Source of the DNA: a bacterium BMS3Bbin10
GTDB taxonomy: Bacteria; Pseudomonadota; Alphaproteobacteria; Rhizobiales; Methyloligellaceae
Reading direction: 5' to 3'
NCBI GenBank assembly: GCA_002897995.1
Contig: BDTT01000012.1
Location: forward strand, 17,341-81,340
DNA: 64,000 nucleotides
Of this stretch, positions 19,589-28,690 are shown one piece after another. The notes below the pieces were generated by a model that saw only the letters and a list, made by a program, of their open reading frames with translations, was not told where the DNA came from and searched no databases. The stretch's first letter is position 1. Each line of letters opens with the position of its first letter. The position numbers and the translations under genes are program-made.

Positions 19589-19691
19589 TGTCCTGCCGCT
19601 GCGCTATTTGAGGACCCTTTTTTTGTCGTCCTATCGCTGCGCTATTTGAGGACCCCTTTTTTTGTCCTACTGCTGCGCTATTTGAGGACCC
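19589..19691 (+). repeat. Three tandem copies of the GTCCT...AGGACCC repeat just before oxyR
   Basis: Copies at 19589-19617, 19629-19655 and 19664-19691 share GCTGCGCTATTTGAGGACCC, with periods of 38 and 36 bp. Each is flanked by GTCCT and AGGAC arms; copies 2 and 3 are preceded by a CCCTTTTTTTG tract. The last copy ends 6 nt before the oxyR ATG, so the array occupies the 5' leader. A fourth copy, inverted, lies at 35857-35894. Confidence 0.85.
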
Positions 19692-19697
19692 GTAACG

Positions 19698-20606
19698 ATG
19701 ATCACGCTGCGTCAGCTTCAATATTTCCAGGCTCTTGGTGAATGCCTCCATTTTGGCCGGGCCGCTGAAGCCTGTTCGGTGACCCAGCCGGCCCTGAGCA
19801 TGCAGATCAAGGAGCTTGAGGCCGATCTTGGCGTGACGCTCATCGAGCGCCGCAAATCCGGCGTGCAGCTCACCAGCGAGGGGCGGGAGGTTGCCCGGCG
19901 CGCGGCGCAAATCCTGCTGGATACAAAAGACCTTCGAGACTTTGCCGCCGAGCGCCACGGGCCGCTCGGCCGCGCCCTGTCGCTGGGGGTTATTCCGACC
20001 ATAGCACCTTACATTCTTCCGCGCGCCCTGCCTGAGTTGCAGCAGCGATACCCCGAACTCGATCTGACTCTGCATGAGGCGCAGACCGGCCGTTTGCTGG
20101 AGCAGCTGGCCGGAGGCGCCCTGGATGTGGCGCTGCTCGCGCTCCCGGCCGGAGATGACCGCTTCACAAGCGAGATATTGTTCGAGGACCGGTTTCTGCT
20201 GGCCATGCCGGCGGGTGCGCCCGCGCCCCGGTCCATGCATATCGGCGATCTGCGCGCGGACAAGCTGATTCTGCTGGAGGAAGGCCACTGCCTGCGCGAC
20301 CAGGCGCTCGCCGTCTGCGGCGCTGTCGGGGAGGGGGCCATGGCGAAATTCGGCGCCACCAGCCTGACGACGGTCCTGCAGATGGTGGCGAGCGGTTACG
20401 GCAGCACGCTGTTGCCGGAAATGGCGGTGCCTGTGGAGGTTCGCGCCGGCACGCCGCTGACCCTGCGCCATCTGGAGCCGGAGCCCTCGCGCACCATCGG
20501 ACTGCTCTGGCGCGCCTCGGCGCCCCGCCAGGAACGGTTCGGCGCGCTCGGCGATGTCATTCGCGGCGTCTGGCGGAAGGGCAATCCGGGATACCAGGCG
20601 CACTGA
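19698..20606 (+). CDS. oxyR: OxyR, H2O2-sensing LysR-type regulator
   Basis: The 302-aa protein has a LysR winged helix (residues 1-60, LRQLQYFQALGECLHFGRAA) and a substrate-like sensor domain. The peroxide-reactive pair is present as Cys198 in EEGHCLRDQAL and Cys207 in AVCG, matching E. coli Cys199 and Cys208. That feature separates OxyR from other LysR proteins. It is divergent from katG and should activate it on oxidation. No clear Shine-Dalgarno is seen, because the ATG lies 6 nt after the end of a three-copy repeat array that fills the leader. Confidence 0.93.
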   Translation: MITLRQLQYFQALGECLHFGRAAEACSVTQPALSMQIKELEADLGVTLIERRKSGVQLTSEGREVARRAAQILLDTKDLRDFAAERHGPLGRALSLGVIPTIAPYILPRALPELQQRYPELDLTLHEAQTGRLLEQLAGGALDVALLALPAGDDRFTSEILFEDRFLLAMPAGAPAPRSMHIGDLRADKLILLEEGHCLRDQALAVCGAVGEGAMAKFGATSLTTVLQMVASGYGSTLLPEMAVPVEVRAGTPLTLRHLEPEPSRTIGLLWRASAPRQERFGALGDVIRGVWRKGNPGYQAH

Positions 20607-20615
20607 GGTTTTTGT

Positions 20616-21542
20616 TCAGCGTTTCAGGAATTCCTGCATCAGCTCCACCGTCTGTTGCGGCCTTTCTTCCTGGGGCATGTGCCCGCATCTGCGCATGATA
20701 CGGAGGGTGGAATTGGGAAGATCGTTGCGCAGCCGCAGGCCGATTCTCGGCTTGATAACCTTGTCGCGGTCGCACCAGATGATGAGCGCCGGAATCTTGA
20801 TGGTCTTGTAGCGGCTTGAGAGTTCGGGAAGATTTTTCGGCAAAATCTGACGCGCCGTCTGAATCAGGGCATGGCGGGAGCCTTTGTCCTTCAGCGGGCC
20901 GGAATATTGCTTCACATCGTGGCTGTCGAATTTCGAATCGTCGAAATAGGCAAGTTTCAGGGCAACCCGCGTCTGGACATCGAGCGGCACCAGGCGGCTG
21001 CTGATCTCGCCCAGCACCGGTGTGCGCAAAATGCTGAAGGCGATCGGAATATTCTGGGCATAGGCGATGCTGTTGATAAGAACCAGTTTGGCGATCCGTT
21101 TGCGCTTGGCGGGGTTGTTGTCGAGCGCCAGCACCAGCGCCACGCCGCCGCCGAGCGAGTGGCCGATGACGGTGACCTTTTTCAGGCCGATCTGATCGAT
21201 GAACTGGGAAACGAGCGCCGCCTGATCGAAAATGGAGTAGCCGTCATCGAACGGCTTTTCAGACAGGCCGAAGCCTTTCAGGTCCAGCGTGACGACCCTG
21301 TAGCCCGACGCGGTCAGCGCCGGTTCCACATGCCGCCAGGTGTAGGAACTGGCGCCGAAGCCGTGCAGCAGCAAGACGGCCTGGCCTGTCCCCCGATCGC
21401 GATAGGCCAGCCGGACTTTCTGCGTGTCCGAACCCACGGTGGCATAGCGGACATCGGCGTCCCCGCTCTGATAGGCGCCCGAACATGACATGAGAAGCGA
21501 TCCCGCCAGCAGCAGCACACAAATTCTAACCGTCTTAATCAT
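20616..21542 (-). CDS. Alpha/beta-hydrolase fold lipoprotein
   Basis: The protein (308 aa from the ATG at 21542) has a signal peptide ending in LLMSC-S, so it is probably a lipoprotein. An alpha/beta hydrolase fold follows: oxyanion loop LLLHGFGASSYTW, nucleophile GHSLGGG, acid LIIWCDRDKVI and histidine RRCGHMPQEE. Esterase, lipase or haloalkane/epoxide-type activity is possible and the substrate is unknown. The open frame extends to a TTG at 21575, but only the 21542 start gives a conventional signal peptide. It converges on oxyR with a 9-nt gap. Confidence 0.82.
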   Translation of the reverse strand: MIKTVRICVLLLAGSLLMSCSGAYQSGDADVRYATVGSDTQKVRLAYRDRGTGQAVLLLHGFGASSYTWRHVEPALTASGYRVVTLDLKGFGLSEKPFDDGYSIFDQAALVSQFIDQIGLKKVTVIGHSLGGGVALVLALDNNPAKRKRIAKLVLINSIAYAQNIPIAFSILRTPVLGEISSRLVPLDVQTRVALKLAYFDDSKFDSHDVKQYSGPLKDKGSRHALIQTARQILPKNLPELSSRYKTIKIPALIIWCDRDKVIKPRIGLRLRNDLPNSTLRIMRRCGHMPQEERPQQTVELMQEFLKR

Positions 21543-21827
21543 GAGTCCCGCGATCAATTCATGCATTGGCGGCAAACCGAAACCCGTGGCCCCGGTAACA
21601 GGGGCGCGAGACTTTCATGCTGTTCGGGCTTTTTCAAGAACTCATCGTCCAGGGGCGTTTCGTAAAGTGCGCCCGGGCCACCTGCTCCGGTTCGATGGAA
21701 AACCGCTCCAGCCGCGCCCGGCCGCGGCGGATCAACACCTCCTTAACTCTAGCTTGTGATCGTGAGAGCCGGAAATCCCGGTTTGTTGCCGATTAACCCG
21801 CCATAAACCCTGAATTCTCCATGTCAG
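21543..21827. other. Intergenic region upstream of the dcw promoter, no gene recognised
   Basis: Together with the dcw leader this forms a gap of about 500 nt. This first part contains no credible coding frame. The hydrolase promoter should lie near 21550-21700, but I could not fix its elements. Confidence 0.4.
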
Positions 21828-21872
21828 GCCATTGACGCCCATATATTCCCATGCTATCCCATATGTGCCCGT
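21828..21872 (+). promoter_or_regulatory. MraZ-box operator array overlapping the dcw promoter
   Basis: CCCAT occurs at 21838, 21848 and 21858 and CCCGT at 21868, an exact 10-bp period; a weaker GCCAT at 21828 extends it. On the minus strand these are TGGGN boxes separated by 5 nt, the known MraZ recognition pattern. The array overlaps TTGACG (21832-21837) and a -10-like CTATCC (21854-21859), so MraZ bound here should block its own promoter. Confidence 0.75.
21832..21859 (+). promoter_or_regulatory. Predicted mraZ/dcw promoter
   Basis: TTGACG and CTATCC are spaced 16 nt apart inside the MraZ-box array, about 190 nt before the mraZ start. The spacing and the overlap with the boxes support it; the -10 match is modest. 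Confidence 0.5.
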
Positions 21873-21888
21873 TCGGATTGGGGTAACG

Positions 21889-21949
21889 GGAGGAGAGGCG
21901 TCTTGTCTGAGCTCCTCTGAGGCCACGGGAGACCAGCGGCCTCTCCTCC
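21889..21949 (+). promoter_or_regulatory. Long-range hairpin in the mraZ 5' leader
   Basis: GGAGGAGAGGC (21889-21899) is perfectly complementary to GCCTCTCCTCC (21939-21949), giving an 11-bp stem around a 39-nt loop in the untranslated leader. It could be an attenuator or mRNA-stability element; no known riboswitch consensus is recognised. Confidence 0.4.
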
Positions 21950-22045
21950 GCCCCATATCCATCAGGACGCGGTAGCAGCGCTGGGGGCTGCACCTGCGGC
22001 AAGGAAGTTCGTTGCGTAACAGCCGAAGTGGGGAATCGAGGGGGG

Positions 22046-22531
22046 ATGGATCAGTTTGTCTCCAAATTTACCAACAAGATTGACGCCAAGGGGCGGGTAT
22101 CCGTCCCGGTCTCTTTCCGCACTGTCCTCGCCAAAGACGGCTTTGAGGGCATCTATTGCTATCCCTCGCTTGATGACGATGCGCTGGATGCGGGTGGCCA
22201 GCGCCTTGTCGGCAAGATTCAGCTTCTCCTCGAAGACCTCGCTCCCTATTCCGACGAACGCGACCATCTCGCGATGGCGCTTTTTGGCGCCAGCGAAATC
22301 CTCTCCATTGACCAGGATGGCCGCATCAAGATTCCCGAACGCCTGTGCACCCATGTGGGGCTTTCCAGCAGGGTCACATTCGTCGGGCTGGGCGACAAAT
22401 TTCAGATATGGGAACCCGAGAAATTTGCCGATCAATTCAATGAGGGGCGTAAAAAGCTCAGTGAATTCAAGAAACTGCTAGGCGCGGGACGCGGAATTTC
22501 GCCGGACACTGAGGGGGCACGGGAACAATGA
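22046..22531 (+). CDS. mraZ: Transcriptional regulator MraZ
   Basis: The 161-aa protein is the first gene of the dcw cluster. It has two SpoVT/AbrB-like repeats (about 7-50, TNKIDAKGRVSVPVSFR, and 80-125, SIDQDGRIKIPERLC), which form a ring that binds TGGGN direct repeats and represses the cluster. The start at 22046 follows GAGGGGGG and gives MDQFVSKF, the expected N-terminus; a longer frame from 22028 is less likely. Its stop overlaps the rsmH start as ATGA. The C-terminal tail beyond the second repeat is charged and longer than in E. coli. Confidence 0.96.
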   Translation: MDQFVSKFTNKIDAKGRVSVPVSFRTVLAKDGFEGIYCYPSLDDDALDAGGQRLVGKIQLLLEDLAPYSDERDHLAMALFGASEILSIDQDGRIKIPERLCTHVGLSSRVTFVGLGDKFQIWEPEKFADQFNEGRKKLSEFKKLLGAGRGISPDTEGAREQ

Positions 22532-23562
22532 CGAGCCGCGGCACACCAGTCACGGGTGCTGCTGGCGGACCGGTTCGTCACGTTCCTGTGCTGCTCCCGG
22601 AGATCATTGACGCGCTGGCGCCCCGCGAGAACGGCACCTATATCGACGGAACATTCGGCGCGGGCGGATATACGCGCGCCCTGCTTGAGAGCGCCGAATG
22701 CATCGTCCTCGCCATCGACAAGGATCCGGAAGCCATTTCGGCCGGGCGCGGTCTGGAAGCGGAATCGGGCGGGCGGCTGACGCTGGTGCAGGGCGCCTTC
22801 GGCGATATGGCGGACATTGCCGCCGCCAATGGCATTTCCCGCGCCGACGGCATTGCCCTCGATCTCGGCGTGTCCTCGATGCAGCTCGATCAGGGTATGC
22901 GCGGATTTTCCTTTCAGAGCGACGGGCCGCTCGACATGCGCATGTCGCAGGCCGGTCCGAGCGCCGCCGATGCGGTGAATTCACTCGCCGAACGCGATCT
23001 GGCCCGGGTGATCCGGGTTCTGGGCGAAGAACGGCGCGCGCGGGCCATCGCCCGGGCCATTGTCGCCGCGCGCGAGGAGCGCCCCATTGCCCGCACGGGC
23101 GAGCTGGCGGATATCGTCACGCGGGTGCTCGGGCGCCGGCATGACGACAAGAAACATCCCGCCACCCGGACCTTTCAGGCCCTGCGTCTTTATGTGAACG
23201 GGGAACTGGATGAACTGGTCGCCGGCCTGCTGGCGGCGGAGCGGTTGCTTGGAGAAGGGGGGCGTCTCGTGGTCGTCACCTTCCATTCCCTCGAGGACCG
23301 GATCGTGAAGCGGTTTCTGGCTGCCCGCGCGGGGAAAGCGGCCAGGCCATCGCGCCATGCGCCGGTGAGCGCGGCGCCTGAGCGGCAACCCTCTTTCGCG
23401 TTGCTGCACCGGCGCGCGGTTACGCCGGGGGCCGATGAAATCAAACGAAATCCGCGGGCGCGATCGGCGCGGATGCGGGCAGGCGTGCGTATGGGGACGC
23501 CGCCATTTCCAGCGGAGGCCGAGGGGCTTGGGGTGCCGAAACTTTCGGTAAATTCAATGTAG
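22528..23562 (+). CDS. rsmH: 16S rRNA m4C1402 methyltransferase RsmH (MraW)
   Basis: The 344-aa enzyme transfers a methyl group from SAM to N4 of C1402 in 16S rRNA. Visible motifs are the N-terminal VRHVPVLLPEIIDAL, the SAM loop YIDGTFGAGGYTRALL, DLGVSSMQLDQGMRGFSF, SDGPLDMRM and FHSLEDRIVKRF. The ATG overlaps the mraZ stop by four bases, so translation is coupled. The length is slightly above average because of an Arg/Pro-rich C-terminal stretch. Confidence 0.97.
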   Translation: MTSRGTPVTGAAGGPVRHVPVLLPEIIDALAPRENGTYIDGTFGAGGYTRALLESAECIVLAIDKDPEAISAGRGLEAESGGRLTLVQGAFGDMADIAAANGISRADGIALDLGVSSMQLDQGMRGFSFQSDGPLDMRMSQAGPSAADAVNSLAERDLARVIRVLGEERRARAIARAIVAAREERPIARTGELADIVTRVLGRRHDDKKHPATRTFQALRLYVNGELDELVAGLLAAERLLGEGGRLVVVTFHSLEDRIVKRFLAARAGKAARPSRHAPVSAAPERQPSFALLHRRAVTPGADEIKRNPRARSARMRAGVRMGTPPFPAEAEGLGVPKLSVNSM

Positions 23563-23584
23563 TTCAGTATTGGGGTCAAAAGTA

Positions 23585-23941
23585 ATGCGTGTGGTGAATT
23601 TAATCCTGGCCGGCTGTGTGGTCGCGCTTTCATTTGTAATCTACGGGCAGAAATACGAATCCCGGGATATGGAGAGCCGCGTTGCGGAGCTGCGCCGGGC
23701 CATCGGCGGCGAGCGTGATGCCGTTGCCGTATTGCGCGCCGAATGGAGCCATCTCAATCGTCCCAAACGTATCGAGCGGCTTGCCCGCAAGCATCTGGGG
23801 CTGAAACCGCTCAAGGCCAGCCAAATCCTGACCGTCAGGCAGTATGCCGAAATCCGCCAGCCGACTCCGGCGGAGGTCGCGGCTCGAATGCTCGGGCGTG
23901 TGGACCGGCCGGTGTCGCGGCGTCAGGCGGCGTTGCGCTAG
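23585..23941 (+). CDS. ftsL: Cell division protein FtsL
   Basis: The 118-aa bitopic protein has one N-terminal membrane helix (about 5-20, LILAGCVVALSFVIYG). A coiled-coil-like periplasmic segment follows (ESRDMESRVAELRRAIGGER), with the conserved RPKRIERLARKHLGLKPL. FtsL joins FtsB and FtsQ in the complex that activates FtsWI. Its place between rsmH and ftsI is diagnostic. The ATG at 23585 was chosen because the longer frame starts only five codons earlier without a better ribosome site. Confidence 0.9.
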   Translation: MRVVNLILAGCVVALSFVIYGQKYESRDMESRVAELRRAIGGERDAVAVLRAEWSHLNRPKRIERLARKHLGLKPLKASQILTVRQYAEIRQPTPAEVAARMLGRVDRPVSRRQAALR

Positions 23942-23953
23942 AGCAAGGCGGTC

Positions 23954-25645
23954 ATGGGGCACATTCGCAAACATCTGGCATTCAGGCGTGACGCCGCGCA
24001 GAAGCAGCGCACCCGGGCTCGCGCCGGGGTGATGTCACTGGCCTTTGCGCTTGCCTTCACCGTTATCGGGGTCCGGCTCGGGGGTCTGGGTTTCGCGCCG
24101 GGCAATGCCGGGCCGAGCACCAGTTGGTCCACGCTGTCGAGCGCCGTCAACCGGTCGGACATCGTGGACCGGAAGGGGCGAATCCTCGCGACCGACATTC
24201 AAACCGGTTCCCTGTTCGCCAATCCAAGCCGCGTCGTCGATGTCGACACCACGGCCGAACAGCTTTCCGCCGTGCTAACGAATGTGAATGCGCGGTCCTT
24301 GAGAAAGCGGCTCACCGGCGGCGGCAAGTTCCTGTGGATTGCGCGCGGGCTGGCGCCGCGCCAGCAGGCCGAGATTCACAATCTGGGTTTGCCGGGGCTC
24401 GGTTTCGTTCAGGAACCGCGCCGGGTCTATCCCGCCGGCGCCACGGCCTCCCATGTTCTGGGGTATGTGGATGTGGACAATCGGGGTCTGGCCGGGATGG
24501 AGCGCTATCTCGACAGGCAACCCGGAGTTGTTTCCACCGGGGCCAAGGCGAAGGCGGAGCGTATCCCGGTCCGCCTGGCGATGGACCTGAGTGTTCAGTA
24601 TGCGGTGCGCGAGGAACTTGCCAGCGCCATGGAACGCTACAAGGCCAAGGCGGCTGTCGGCATCGTGCTCGACGTGCATTCGGGAGAGATCGTCGCGCTG
24701 TCCTCCCTGCCGGACTATGATCCGAACCGCCGCGAGCAGGCGCTCAAGAAGGACCGGTTCAACCGCGCGACCGCAGGTGTGTTCGAGCTGGGTTCCGTCT
24801 TCAAGGTGTTCACGACCGCGGGCGCGCTGGATATGGGCGTGACGTCGCTCGACAAGGGATATGACGCGAGCAAGCCGCTCAAGGTTGCCTCCTTCACCAT
24901 CAATGATTTCCATGCCAAACGGCGCTGGCTCTCGGTCCCGGAGATTTTCATCTACTCGTCGAATATCGGGTCCGCCAAGATGGCGCTCGATATGGGCGTT
25001 AAGCGCCACAAGGCATTCCTGGACAAGCTGGGATTGCTCGATCGCATAAACACCGAGATGGGCCCCACCGCCGCGCCGATCGTCCCCAAGAGATGGGGGC
25101 GCCTGAACACCATGACAATTGCTTACGGTCATGGGCTTTCAGTAACGCCGCTGCACCTGGCAAGCGCGGCGGCGGCGCTTGTAAATGGCGGCTACAAGGT
25201 GAAGCCGACCTTTCTGGCGCGCTCGCGCGAAGACGCGGTCGGGCAGTCCGACCGGGTTCTGAAACTCCAGACCAGCGACCTGATGCGCTATTTGCTGCGG
25301 CTCAATGTGCAGCAGGGTTCGGGCAAGCAGTCCAATACCGCCGGCTACCGCGTCGGAGGCAAGACGGGCACGGCCGAGAAGGTCGTCAACGGGCGCTATT
25401 CGCGGTCCAAACTGCTCAACACATATCTCGGCGTCTTCCCGATGGACGCGCCTGAATATCTGGTGCTGGTGGTCCTTGACGAGCCCAAACGGGTCAAGGA
25501 ATCGGGCGCGGGCGCAACCGCCGGCGTCAATTCCGCCCCGACCGTCGGGCGTATCATCGAGCGGATCGGGCCGATGCTGGGCGTAACCCCGGTTATGGAC
25601 AGGGACCGGCAAAAGCCCGGCGCGCCTTTGGCGGCGTCCTATTAG
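23954..25645 (+). CDS. ftsI: Septal peptidoglycan transpeptidase FtsI (PBP3)
   Basis: The 563-aa class B penicillin-binding protein cross-links septal wall. It has a cytoplasmic tail and one membrane helix (about 26-47), a pedestal domain (SDIVDRKGRILATD, about 68-81), and the transpeptidase domain with S281-V-F-K284, S335-S-N337 and K470-T-G-T. All three active-site motifs are intact. The start ATG lies 12 nt after the ftsL stop. It is the monofunctional partner of FtsW, encoded further down the cluster. Confidence 0.97.
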   Translation: MGHIRKHLAFRRDAAQKQRTRARAGVMSLAFALAFTVIGVRLGGLGFAPGNAGPSTSWSTLSSAVNRSDIVDRKGRILATDIQTGSLFANPSRVVDVDTTAEQLSAVLTNVNARSLRKRLTGGGKFLWIARGLAPRQQAEIHNLGLPGLGFVQEPRRVYPAGATASHVLGYVDVDNRGLAGMERYLDRQPGVVSTGAKAKAERIPVRLAMDLSVQYAVREELASAMERYKAKAAVGIVLDVHSGEIVALSSLPDYDPNRREQALKKDRFNRATAGVFELGSVFKVFTTAGALDMGVTSLDKGYDASKPLKVASFTINDFHAKRRWLSVPEIFIYSSNIGSAKMALDMGVKRHKAFLDKLGLLDRINTEMGPTAAPIVPKRWGRLNTMTIAYGHGLSVTPLHLASAAAALVNGGYKVKPTFLARSREDAVGQSDRVLKLQTSDLMRYLLRLNVQQGSGKQSNTAGYRVGGKTGTAEKVVNGRYSRSKLLNTYLGVFPMDAPEYLVLVVLDEPKRVKESGAGATAGVNSAPTVGRIIERIGPMLGVTPVMDRDRQKPGAPLAASY

Positions 25646-25662
25646 AGTCAGTTCTGATTTAT

Positions 25663-25712
25663 CGATCCCCCTCAAGGGGCAGCTTGCCTTATCCCCTCTG
25701 GAAGGGGAGCCG
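25663..25712. repeat. Short C/G palindromes between ftsI and murE
   Basis: CCCCCTCAAGGGG and CCCCTCTGGAAGGGG occur about 20 nt apart in the ftsI-murE gap. They resemble the C/G-rich hairpin repeats elsewhere in the window and would form two small stem-loops in the mRNA. Confidence 0.4.
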
Positions 25713-25783
25713 CAAATTCTGTAGTGATTGGACGTCAAAACCCCGCCAACACTCCCAAGGTGAGCTGTCGATTGGCCCATTCC

Positions 25784-27247
25784 ATGAAGTTAGGTGAGCT
25801 TGCCGGGTCCGCGCATGCGCTCGGCGAACCCGCGGCACGCCTCGAAATTACCGGCCTCACCGCCGACAGCCGCGAGGTTGGACCCGGCATGTTGTTTGCG
25901 GCCCTTCCCGGCACGCTTACCGATGGCGCCGGATTTATCCCGCAAGCCATCGAAAAGGGCGCGGCCGCCATCCTTTTGCCGCAAGGATCATCAGCAGCCG
26001 GGGGGCTGAAGCTGCCGGTACTCGAGGAGGCCGATCCGCGCCGCGCCCTGGCGCTTATGGCGGCGCGCTTTTATCGCCGCCAGCCCGGCACCATCGTCGG
26101 CGTCACCGGCACCAATGGCAAGACATCCGTGGTCGCTTTCGTGCGCCAGCTCTGGCAGGCCATGGGACTGAGCGCCGCCAGTCTCGGCACCATCGGCGTC
26201 GAGACGCCAGCCGGCCCCAGGCCGCTCATCCATACCACCCCCGATCCGGTTGGGCTGCATAGGGTTCTGGCTGAACTGAGCGATGAAGGCGTCACCCATC
26301 TGGCGCTGGAAGCCTCCAGCCACGGATTGCAGCAGCGCCGTCTCGACGGGGTGAAATTCGCCGCCGCCGCCTTTACCAACCTGTCGCGCGATCATCTCGA
26401 TTATCATGCCACGTTCGAGGACTATCTGGCGCAGAAGCTGCGCCTGTTCGACAGGCTTCTTCCGGGCGGCGCGCCGGTTGTGATCGACACCGATTCAGCC
26501 GGGGCGGACAGGTTTCTCGAAGCTGCGAGCAGGAGAAATCTTCCCGCGCTGACGGTCGGGGAAAGTGGCCGGACGCTGACACTCCTCGAGGCCAGACGGG
26601 ACGGGCTCGCCCAGCATCTCTCGATTCGCCATGACGGGAAAACACATGACGTCACCTTACCCCTGGTTGGAGGCTTTCAGGCGGCCAACGCCCTGGTCGC
26701 GGCGGGGCTCTGCATGGCCTGCGGCGCAGAGGCCGATGAGATCTTGCCGCTTCTCGGCGTGCTCAAAGGCGCCAGGGGGCGGCTTGAACAAGCCGGTGTG
26801 TCGGCCAGGGGCGCGCCGGTCTATATCGACTATTCCCATACTCCCGACGCTCTGGCCACGGCGCTCGACGCCCTGCGCCCCTACGCGAATAACAGGCTGG
26901 TCGTGGTGTTCGGCTGCGGCGGGGACCGTGACCGGGGCAAGCGCCCGCAAATGGGCAAAATCGCATGTGACAAGGCCGATATGGTGTTTGTGACCGATGA
27001 CAATCCGCGCGGCGAGGACCCGGCCGCGATACGCGCCGCAATCCTCAAAGCGGCGCCCGGGGCCAGCGAGATCGGCGACCGCGGCGAAGCGATCGAGGCT
27101 GCTGTCTTGAACCTCGGGCCCGGCGATCTGTTGCTCATCGCGGGCAAGGGCCATGAGCCGGGCCAGACCATCGCCGGCAAGGTCATACCGTTCTCCGATC
27201 ATGACGCAGTGGCCGCCGCACTGGCTGCGGAGGCGGCCCGTGGCTGA
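25784..27247 (+). CDS. murE: UDP-MurNAc-L-Ala-D-Glu:meso-DAP ligase MurE
   Basis: The enzyme (487 aa from 25784) adds meso-diaminopimelate to UDP-MurNAc-dipeptide with ATP. Motifs are GLTADSREVGPGMLF, the P-loop GTNGKTS (109-115), a modified-lysine region in LEASSHGLQQRRLDG, and DDNPRGEDP, whose DNPR signals DAP rather than lysine specificity. The open frame extends upstream to a GTG at 25724; the ATG at 25784 gives the usual MKLGEL start but its ribosome site is weak, so the start is uncertain. It overlaps murF by 8 nt. Confidence 0.95.
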   Translation: MKLGELAGSAHALGEPAARLEITGLTADSREVGPGMLFAALPGTLTDGAGFIPQAIEKGAAAILLPQGSSAAGGLKLPVLEEADPRRALALMAARFYRRQPGTIVGVTGTNGKTSVVAFVRQLWQAMGLSAASLGTIGVETPAGPRPLIHTTPDPVGLHRVLAELSDEGVTHLALEASSHGLQQRRLDGVKFAAAAFTNLSRDHLDYHATFEDYLAQKLRLFDRLLPGGAPVVIDTDSAGADRFLEAASRRNLPALTVGESGRTLTLLEARRDGLAQHLSIRHDGKTHDVTLPLVGGFQAANALVAAGLCMACGAEADEILPLLGVLKGARGRLEQAGVSARGAPVYIDYSHTPDALATALDALRPYANNRLVVVFGCGGDRDRGKRPQMGKIACDKADMVFVTDDNPRGEDPAAIRAAILKAAPGASEIGDRGEAIEAAVLNLGPGDLLLIAGKGHEPGQTIAGKVIPFSDHDAVAAALAAEAARG

Positions 27248-28661
27248 TCCGCTGTGGACATTCGATGAGGTGCTGGCGGCGACGGGCGGGCGCGTGGAGG
27301 GCTCCGGGTCTCCCGACATATCGAGTGTATCCATCGATAGCCGCACCTTGGAGCCCGGCGCACTGTTCGCCGCCATTCGCGGCGATAGCCTTGATGGCCA
27401 TGACTATGTTGCAAAAGCATTTCAAGCTGGCGCAACAGCGGCGCTCGTTGCGGACGACGCGAAGCTGGAGACAACCGGAATACTCATCCGCGTTCCCGAT
27501 ACGCTTCAAGCCCTGAACCGGCTCGGGGCGGCGGCCCGCGCGCGCAGCGGCGCCCGTGTCATCGCGGTGACGGGAAGCGTCGGCAAGACCGGAACCAAGG
27601 AGGCCCTGCGGCTGGCGCTGGCCCCGTCGGGACGCGTGCACGCATCGCAAAAGTCCTACAACAATCAGTGGGGCGTGCCGTTGACGCTCGCCAATTTTGC
27701 GCAAGGCGACGATTTCGGCGTGTTCGAGGTGGGCATGAATCACCCTGGAGAAATCACGCCGCTCACAAAGCTCATCCGCCCGCATATCGCGATCGTCACA
27801 ACCGTTGCGTCCGTGCATCTGGAATTCTTCGAATCCGAGGAACGGATCGCCGAAGCCAAGGCGGAAATTTTCGCCGGGCTGGAACCGGGGGGCGTGGCGA
27901 TTCTCAACCGCGACAATCCGCATTTCGAGTTATTGAAAAGGCGCGCCCGGGAAGCCGGCGCGGAGCGCATCATTGCTTTTGGGGCTCATGACGAGGCGGA
28001 TGCAAAACTGACGGGTCTGAACCCGGCCGGCGATGCAAGCGACGTCGAGGCCGTTATCTCCGGCGAGGCGGTTTTCTACCGCATCGGTGCGCCGGGGCGG
28101 CATCTGGTTATGAACTCGCTTGGCGTATTGGCGGCGCTTCAGGCCGCTGGCGCGGATGTTCGCGCCGGGGCCGATGCGCTCGGCGGCTATCGGCTACAGC
28201 CCGGGCGCGGAGCCCGCACTTATTTCAGCCTTGGGGATGGCCGCGTGATGCTGATCGATGAAAGTTACAACGCCAACCCGGCATCCATGCGGGCCGCGCT
28301 GGAAAGCCTGGGCGAGACGCCGCGCGCGGACAGCCCGCGCCGTATCGCCGTGCTTGGCGACATGCTGGAGATGGGTGACACCTCCTCCCGGCTGCATGGC
28401 GATCTGGCTCAGCCGGTTGACGCGGCCGGGGTAGATGTAGTCTTTGCATGCGGGCCGCATATGCGCAGCCTCTATGATGCGCTGCCCGAATCGCGGCGCG
28501 GAGCCTATGCGGAAAGTTCCCAAGGACTGGAAGCAGCCCTGCTGGAAACGGTTCAGGCGGGTGATGCCGTGATGGTCAAAGGCTCTCTGGGGAGCGCGAT
28601 GGGGCCACTGGTCGAGGCGCTTCGGGCGCATCTGAAGCAAAAGGGTGCGCAGCCCGGATAG
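27240..28661 (+). CDS. murF: UDP-MurNAc-tripeptide:D-Ala-D-Ala ligase MurF
   Basis: The 473-aa ligase completes the cytoplasmic pentapeptide precursor. Motifs are [16 protein letters not shown], the P-loop [12 protein letters not shown] (112-123, in which Val replaces the usual Asn), [10 protein letters not shown] and [11 protein letters not shown]. The GTG at 27240 lies inside the murE end (GTGGCTGA), giving an 8-nt overlap and coupled translation. A longer open frame from 27153 is rejected because it lies wholly in murE and adds a non-homologous leader. Confidence 0.96.
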   Translation: MADPLWTFDEVLAATGGRVEGSGSPDISSVSIDSRTLEPGALFAAIRGDSLDGHDYVAKAFQAGATAALVADDAKLETTGILIRVPDTLQALNRLGAAARARSGARVIAVTGSVGKTGTKEALRLALAPSGRVHASQKSYNNQWGVPLTLANFAQGDDFGVFEVGMNHPGEITPLTKLIRPHIAIVTTVASVHLEFFESEERIAEAKAEIFAGLEPGGVAILNRDNPHFELLKRRAREAGAERIIAFGAHDEADAKLTGLNPAGDASDVEAVISGEAVFYRIGAPGRHLVMNSLGVLAALQAAGADVRAGADALGGYRLQPGRGARTYFSLGDGRVMLIDESYNANPASMRAALESLGETPRADSPRRIAVLGDMLEMGDTSSRLHGDLAQPVDAAGVDVVFACGPHMRSLYDALPESRRGAYAESSQGLEAALLETVQAGDAVMVKGSLGSAMGPLVEALRAHLKQKGAQPG

Positions 28662-28690
28662 TGGCGCTGCCACGGGAGGGGAAAGCAGGC

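Noticed and set aside
19589..19691. CRISPR array
   Set aside because: The three units abut with 36-38 bp period, contain no unique spacers and no cas genes are near.
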